NCBI GenBank assembly: GCA_035315185.1 | Contig: DATFYE010000035.1 | Span: 1-16,821 of the forward strand | Source of the DNA: JADGQN01 sp035315185 | Lineage (GTDB): Bacteria; Desulfobacterota; Syntrophorhabdia; Syntrophorhabdales; WCHB1-27 | Direction: 5' to 3' | DNA: 16,821 nucleotides | The notes under the pieces: model-generated | The model's database searches: none | What the model was told of the DNA's origin: nothing | What the model saw: only the letters and a program-made list of their open reading frames with translations | In this document: positions 13,952 to 16,821 of the stretch, one piece after another | How the letters are laid out: the number at the start of each line of letters is the position of its first letter | Numbering within the stretch: position 1 is the first letter of the stretch | Position numbers and translations under genes: made by a program

Positions 13952-14521
13952 GTCAATCCTTTCTATGGCCTCCGGCTTAAAGCTAAACCATTCGCAGGGT
14001 TGGTTGAGATGTCGTGAATCAGTTGTATTGAACAGCACCTTGTTTGCCTTGAACGAATCGACCCATAAGTACAGGTGTATCCGATTCTTTTCTTCTTGTA
14101 TCCTGCCTTGCGAATACTTGCGATAGATGGGAGCTGATCCGCCTCCTTCCAACAGAAGGTGACCGGTAAGCACACCTACCAGGTCCAGTGCTCCACACAT
14201 ATGATCGTTGTTCACAAAAGCAAGTACATTCGGATACTGGAGGTCTGGATTGACGGAGTCGAATTGTTTGATGGCTGTATGTATGTCGTCGGTGAGGCGA
14301 TTGAATATAGGATCTGACCGAAGTCCGTCGAGCCACGGGTCCTTCGCTATTTCTTTAACCTCACAAAAGAATGCAAGCTCGTCACCCCGGAATACCTTAA
14401 AGTCTGGCGTCTTCCGTTCGGCCATCTCAGTTTTTGTAAAAGGCTCACAGCGCAATCCATAGCTCGCAAGTTCTTTAGCGACGGTCATTTCATGATCGTT
14501 CATCGTGTGTGAACCTTATAA
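13899..14521 (-). mobile_element. Putative integron gene cassette carrying the nuclease-like gene
   Basis: The cassette would run from TTATAAGG (14521, preceded by G14522) through the 185-aa gene to the G of the attC-like site at 13899. That is 623 nt with one gene and little noncoding sequence, the usual compact cassette layout. No integrase gene, attI site or second attC is seen in the window. The flanking base order (G before TTATAA on one side, CTAGGC on the other) would also fit insertion of a single cassette at a secondary site upstream of the 275-aa gene. Confidence 0.6.
13946..14503 (-). CDS. PD-(D/E)XK nuclease-like protein on a gene cassette
   Basis: This 185-aa protein has the core of a restriction-endonuclease-like fold. 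An N-terminal helix with Glu11 (VAKELASYGL) is followed by TPDFKVFRG at 32-40 and then a strand ending in CEVKEI at 47-52. These give Asp34, Glu48 and Lys50 as the likely metal-binding/catalytic set (PD...ExK). The rest includes a helical part and beta-rich stretches (IHLYLWVDSF). Such proteins are stand-alone nucleases, restriction subunits or Holliday-junction-type enzymes; no DNA-recognition domain is obvious. The stop codon lies inside the attC core TTATAAC. The start at 14503 has only a weak AAGG ten bases upstream; ATG 14488 is an alternative. The link to phage defence is inference. Confidence 0.7.
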   Translation of the reverse strand: MNDHEMTVAKELASYGLRCEPFTKTEMAERKTPDFKVFRGDELAFFCEVKEIAKDPWLDGLRSDPIFNRLTDDIHTAIKQFDSVNPDLQYPNVLAFVNNDHMCGALDLVGVLTGHLLLEGGGSAPIYRKYSQGRIQEEKNRIHLYLWVDSFKANKVLFNTTDSRHLNQPCEWFSFKPEAIERIDL

Positions 14522-14717
14522 CCATATACCAAGTTGGTCTTTTCTGACATCTTACTGCCATGCACTGACGAAGGCAACAAGAATGTACGCGTGTACGGAC
14601 AATGCTCGATGTTAACGGTCCGTCACATAGGGTGGCACTTTCACCTACAAAGAGAGCGTTCAGGAATGACGGAGAGGATGCACATTACCGTCAAAAATGT
14701 ACGTGATTACCCTATTC

Positions 14718-14958
14718 TCACTTGAGCCCCGCCTTGTGCAAAGCGGACACACTGTCATCGAGGTCTTTCTGATTCTTAAAGGGAAGCCTCCTGGCTCCAG
14801 ATTCCACCGAGTACGTGGGGTCGATCCTCAGGACTTCTGCAGCTTCGGTGCGCGCCTCTTTTTCGCGACCCATCATCGCGTACGTACAAGCCAACCATAG
14901 GTGGGCAACCAGGTGATCGGGTCCATAGAGTTGGAGCACCCTCTTGTAAGCGAGCCTT
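14718..14958 (-). pseudogene. C-terminal remnant of a TPR protein (adenylate/guanylate cyclase-TPR type)
   Basis: The frame encodes AYKRVLQLYGPDH, then HLWLACTYAMMGREKEARTE and AAEVLRIDPTY, which is a tetratricopeptide repeat. It ends RRLPFKNQKDLDDSVSALHK, AGLK. This closing pattern (LPYKNQADLDRxIDALRKAGLK) is typical of the extreme C-terminus of class III adenylate/guanylate cyclase-like proteins with TPR tails. Upstream the frame meets a stop (about 14961-14959) and then a degenerate low-complexity tract, so only about 79 codons remain. The nearest start would be GTG 14939, giving 73 residues without a ribosome site. I read it as a truncated gene and not an expressed short protein. Confidence 0.65.
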
Positions 14959-15050
14959 TACCTGCTCTTGTCTGCTCCTCTACCTTCGCTTTAGTTTTTA
15001 CCTTTACCTTTTTTGAGCTCTTACCTGTTTTTCCCTTAACCTGTTCTGCT
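14959..15050. repeat. Degenerate pyrimidine-rich tract with TTACCT-like units
   Basis: The plus strand is strongly pyrimidine-rich and repeats loose units such as TTTACCT, TTACCTG and GCTCTTGTCTGCTC at irregular spacing. On the other strand these read AGGTAAAGG and AGAGCAGA. The tract fills the gap between the TPR remnant and the lipoprotein stop. It may be a slippage-expanded repeat that interrupted the TPR gene. No hairpin or coding function is apparent. Confidence 0.5.
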
Positions 15051-15668
15051 CTATTTCATCTTTACGGGCGTCGCTGGCTGAGAATCGAGGCTTGCGAGCA
15101 CTTCCTCACTGACCAAGACGCTCTTGAGAGTCTTAGTCCCATCGAGGACCGCATAAAAGTCGCTCCTATCCATATAGGCGACGACATATTCCACAAAACC
15201 ACCGTACTGGTCACACTGGTAGAAATCCCGAACAGCCCAGGCGACCCCGAAGGCGAGACCGCTGACGTCGCTAGGTAAATCATTCTTAGTCAACACCTTG
15301 AGCTCCGGTTCAAAATACTTCTGCATCACAGTCTGCAGTCTCTCCTGACCGGTTGAACTGTTCCTATCGAAGTTGCACTCTTCATGGTGGGTCTCAACAA
15401 AAAGATACGCGACCTTTCCTCCCTTACTGTCCCTTACCGTGACGAATCCAAGCCCCTCCTTGGCGACTCCGATCCCTTTGGCGTTATACCTCGCGTAGAT
15501 CTCCTTGAGCAAACCACTATACTTCTGGTTAAGTGCTGCCAATTGAGGATCGGTGTATGAGGCCTTCAGACTCTCTGGCTGCGTCTTGGCCAGATTGACA
15601 TAGCCGGTACAGCCTGCAAGAAAACCGCTCAACAAAAAAACAAAGCACAACGTTGCTGTTCGTTTCAT
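15051..15668 (-). CDS. Putative lipoprotein of unknown function
   Basis: This 205-aa protein has a lipoprotein signal: MKRTATLCFVFLLSG, then FLAGC, with the lipidated Cys at residue 20. The mature part is mixed helix and strand, with VAYLFVETHHEECNF and AFGVAWAVRDFYQCDQYGGF as the most distinctive stretches. Two or three further cysteines could pair in the periplasm. I chose the ATG at 15668 because AAGGAG lies six bases upstream; TTG 15683 and ATG 15674 are in frame but lack proper spacing. The domain is not recognised. It is probably anchored to the outer or inner membrane, facing the periplasm. Small ORFs end 11 bases upstream, suggesting an operon. Confidence 0.75.
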   Translation of the reverse strand: MKRTATLCFVFLLSGFLAGCTGYVNLAKTQPESLKASYTDPQLAALNQKYSGLLKEIYARYNAKGIGVAKEGLGFVTVRDSKGGKVAYLFVETHHEECNFDRNSSTGQERLQTVMQKYFEPELKVLTKNDLPSDVSGLAFGVAWAVRDFYQCDQYGGFVEYVVAYMDRSDFYAVLDGTKTLKSVLVSEEVLASLDSQPATPVKMK

Positions 15669-15679
15669 TTTCATCTCCT

Positions 15680-15826
15680 TCAACTACCTCTCTCCAGGAG
15701 ATCTATGATCTCCCTGAGCTCTAGCTTGATCTCGTCCATAAGTCGTCGCTGCCTGCTGAGGTACATCCTTGCGCCGTCGATGGTGAATTTCCTGTATTTC
15801 CTATAGCGCCAATTCTGATAAGTCAT
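15680..15826 (-). CDS. Small basic protein with C-terminal helix, possibly the 3' part of a frameshifted gene
   Basis: A 48-codon frame from ATG 15826 encodes MTYQNWRYRKYRKF, then a Leu/Glu/Arg-rich helix (RLMDEIKLELREIIDLLERG) likely to form a coiled coil. The start overlaps, as ATGA, the stop of the 35-codon frame upstream. Its own frame is open further upstream through GAGAGFWR, so the real protein may begin earlier. A Gly/Arg-rich N-terminus followed by a terminal coiled coil resembles DUF5320-like small proteins of anaerobes. This placement is tentative. The stop is 11 bases before the lipoprotein start. Confidence 0.45.
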   Translation of the reverse strand: MTYQNWRYRKYRKFTIDGARMYLSRQRRLMDEIKLELREIIDLLERGS

Positions 15827-15930
15827 CCTCCAAAACCCTGCACCGGCTCCAACCCTTGGCCTATACCCCTTATCGGCAGCATGGGAGTTTGACCCATGTT
15901 TCCCTCCTTCTCGTCTTGTTTTCGTGGCAT
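15823..15930 (-). CDS. Very small Gly-rich ORF, DUF5320-like N-terminus (possibly frameshifted)
   Basis: A 35-codon frame from ATG 15930 encodes MPRKQDEKEGNMGQTPM, then LPIRGIGQG and QGFGG before TGA at 15825-15823. The pattern MPRxDxxGxMGxxPMxxRGxG is like the start of DUF5320 family proteins (MPRGDxTGPMGxGPMTGRG). Those proteins normally continue for 60-100 residues and end in a helix, which here appears in another frame from about 15855 on. A single frameshift in the G-rich stretch would join both. It may be a pseudogene, a sequencing error or two coupled ORFs. The ribosome site (GGGAAG) is very close to the ATG, which lowers confidence. Confidence 0.4.
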   Translation of the reverse strand: MPRKQDEKEGNMGQTPMLPIRGIGQGLEPVQGFGG

Positions 15931-15982
15931 CTTCCCACGATGCTGCACTTGCTTTGCAAGACTACACTTCTACGCTGCTCAT

Positions 15983-16470
15983 GGCGTTCCTCCTTAATCA
16001 GAATATAATACCGACCATGTGACATTGCTGCGCCACCAAGGAAGGAGGGCGTCATTCCCAGAAGTTATTAATCTAAGCGTCAAGGAGGTAAGGACGAACC
16101 GACTGGGATTTCAAGGAAGACATGGTGCGTTTCATACACTTGGCTAGAGACCTTCATTAGTTTCCCAAGGTCCACATGGGAACGCCGATAAGATTTGCGG
16201 GGCGGTCAGCATTGCCAGGTGAAGTTCCTTTCCGGTACTCACTCCCATCGCTCATTTGCTACGAACCACCCATTGCCATTTATACTACTGCACGAAAAAG
16301 TAGCAATGCAAAGCGCATAGTACAGTGAGAGCTATGACCTGACCACGTATATCAAAGAGAAAGCGGGTAGAAAAAAACCTGCGCATGATGTCTTGACTTT
16401 TATCATAGTAGGAAGCACTGGTCGGGGTTCGGAGAGTATTTCTCACACCTGATAATCATTAGAGGGCACC
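15983..16470. other. Intergenic stretch of nearly 490 bases with little structure
   Basis: At the left edge, minus-strand AAGGAGG (15995-15989) sits six bases before an ATG (15982) whose frame stops after six codons (MSSVEV). This is a strong ribosome site with no long ORF. The remainder has no ORF with coding character, no tRNA and no repeat that I can support. The right part (from about 16330) probably belongs to the left end of the IS110 element, but no terminal boundary is visible. Confidence 0.4.
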
Positions 16471-16504
16471 TCGCCATAGACAACACGACGTTGTACTATG
16501 GTGA
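16471..16504 (+). ncRNA. Hairpin in the IS110 left-end noncoding region, candidate part of a bridge RNA
   Basis: A 34-base inverted repeat, TCGCCATAGACAAC against GTTGTACTATGGTGA with one bulged A and loop ACGAC, lies 34 bases before the transposase ATG. In IS110-group elements the noncoding left end upstream of the transposase encodes the bridge RNA, which has stem-loops that bind target and donor DNA. Position and structure fit. The full RNA limits and the guide loops cannot be set from one copy. Confidence 0.4.
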
Positions 16505-16538
16505 AAGACATTCCAAATCTTATCATGGAGGTGCCCCA

Positions 16539-16821
16539 ATGAAAGTGTACGTCGGCATGGACTTGCATGCAACAAACACGTACGTCGGCATGATTGATGA
16601 GGAGAACACGGTGCTCTACAAGCAGCGGTGCAGAAACGAACTCCCGTTGATCCTCGCCGCGCTGGATCCCTTCAAGAAGGATATCCAGGGCGTCGTGGTC
16701 GAATCAACCTTTAACTGGTACTGGCTCGTGGACGGCCTCATGGACAAAGGCTACCGCGTCCATCTGGCCAACGTCTCCGCCATCAAACAGTACGAGGGCC
16801 TGAAGCAGATCGATGACAAGC
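16539..16821 (+). CDS. IS110-family transposase, N-terminal part (cut by window edge)
   Basis: The frame starts at ATG 16539, with GGAGGTG five bases upstream, and runs open to the window end (94 codons). The N-terminus MKVYVGMDLHATNTYVGMID has the RuvC-like first strand with Asp8. VVVESTFNWYWLVDGL follows, with Glu55 as the second acidic residue. KGYRVHLANVSAIKQYEGLK, then IDDK, leads into the third/fourth aspartates. This is the DEDD_Tnp_IS110 domain; the C-terminal Transposase_20 (serine-recombinase-like) part lies beyond the window. The family acts as an RNA-guided recombinase. Nothing in the visible part is broken, so it could be active. Confidence 0.92.
   Translation, partial: MKVYVGMDLHATNTYVGMIDEENTVLYKQRCRNELPLILAALDPFKKDIQGVVVESTFNWYWLVDGLMDKGYRVHLANVSAIKQYEGLKQIDDK

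Noticed and set aside
14534..14725. Plus-strand 63-codon frame in the gap beside the cassette
   Set aside because: It has no convincing ribosome site, no family pattern and atypical composition for this genome. Treated as chance.
15962..15982. TAG readthrough (pyrrolysine) joining the 6-codon ORF to the downstream frame
   Set aside because: The frame beyond the TAG has no protein-like character until about 15860, and a frameshifted small gene explains the data more simply.

Overview
The window looks like chromosomal DNA of an anaerobic Desulfobacterota (deltaproteobacterial) organism, perhaps syntrophic or of the Syntrophorhabdus kind. This is inferred from the primary sigma factor, the two molybdenum hydroxylases of anaerobic type and the mobile-element debris. 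The genus assignment is a guess, because no rRNA or other strong marker is present.

Layout. (1) 1-2704: a small beta-sandwich protein (31-483), the housekeeping sigma factor rpoD (739-2253) and, convergent to it, a small exported protein (2393-2704). (2) 2850-3060: a scar made of a REP-associated tyrosine transposase (RAYT) 5' fragment with a premature stop, abutting a 34-nt group II intron domain V. (3) 3292-12636: a catabolic-looking island. It starts with a fused [2Fe-2S]/molybdopterin aldehyde-oxidoreductase-like protein. A three-subunit molybdenum hydroxylase follows in the order molybdopterin, FAD, [2Fe-2S] subunit, then a sodium:solute symporter, all co-directional and tightly spaced or overlapping. 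A convergent ion-transporter-type permease closes the island. (4) 12792-12945: a second copy of the same RAYT fragment, in direct orientation about 9.9 kb from the first, so the island sits between near-identical direct repeats. (5) 13051-14522: an accessory pair. An uncharacterised 275-aa protein lies downstream of a PD-(D/E)XK nuclease-like gene. The nuclease-like gene is bounded by a 59-nt integron attC-like site and a matching core site, so it looks like a mobile gene cassette without a nearby integrase. (6) 14718-15982: a truncated TPR/cyclase-type remnant, a purine/pyrimidine-biased degenerate repeat tract, a lipoprotein, and one or two very small ORFs that may be a single frameshifted gene. 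(7) 16471-16821: the start of an IS110-family transposase, cut by the window edge and preceded by a strong hairpin where a bridge RNA is expected.

How the genes may work together: the 3292-11216 genes most simply form one operon that imports an unknown substrate (symporter) and hydroxylates or oxidises it with two different molybdenum enzymes. Paired CGTTAT boxes upstream of both 3292 and 12636 hint at shared control. The substrate cannot be read from the sequence. 4-Hydroxybenzoyl-CoA reductase is unlikely because the FAD subunit lacks the [4Fe-4S] insertion. The most unusual observation is the cassette-borne nuclease-like gene next to the 275-aa protein.
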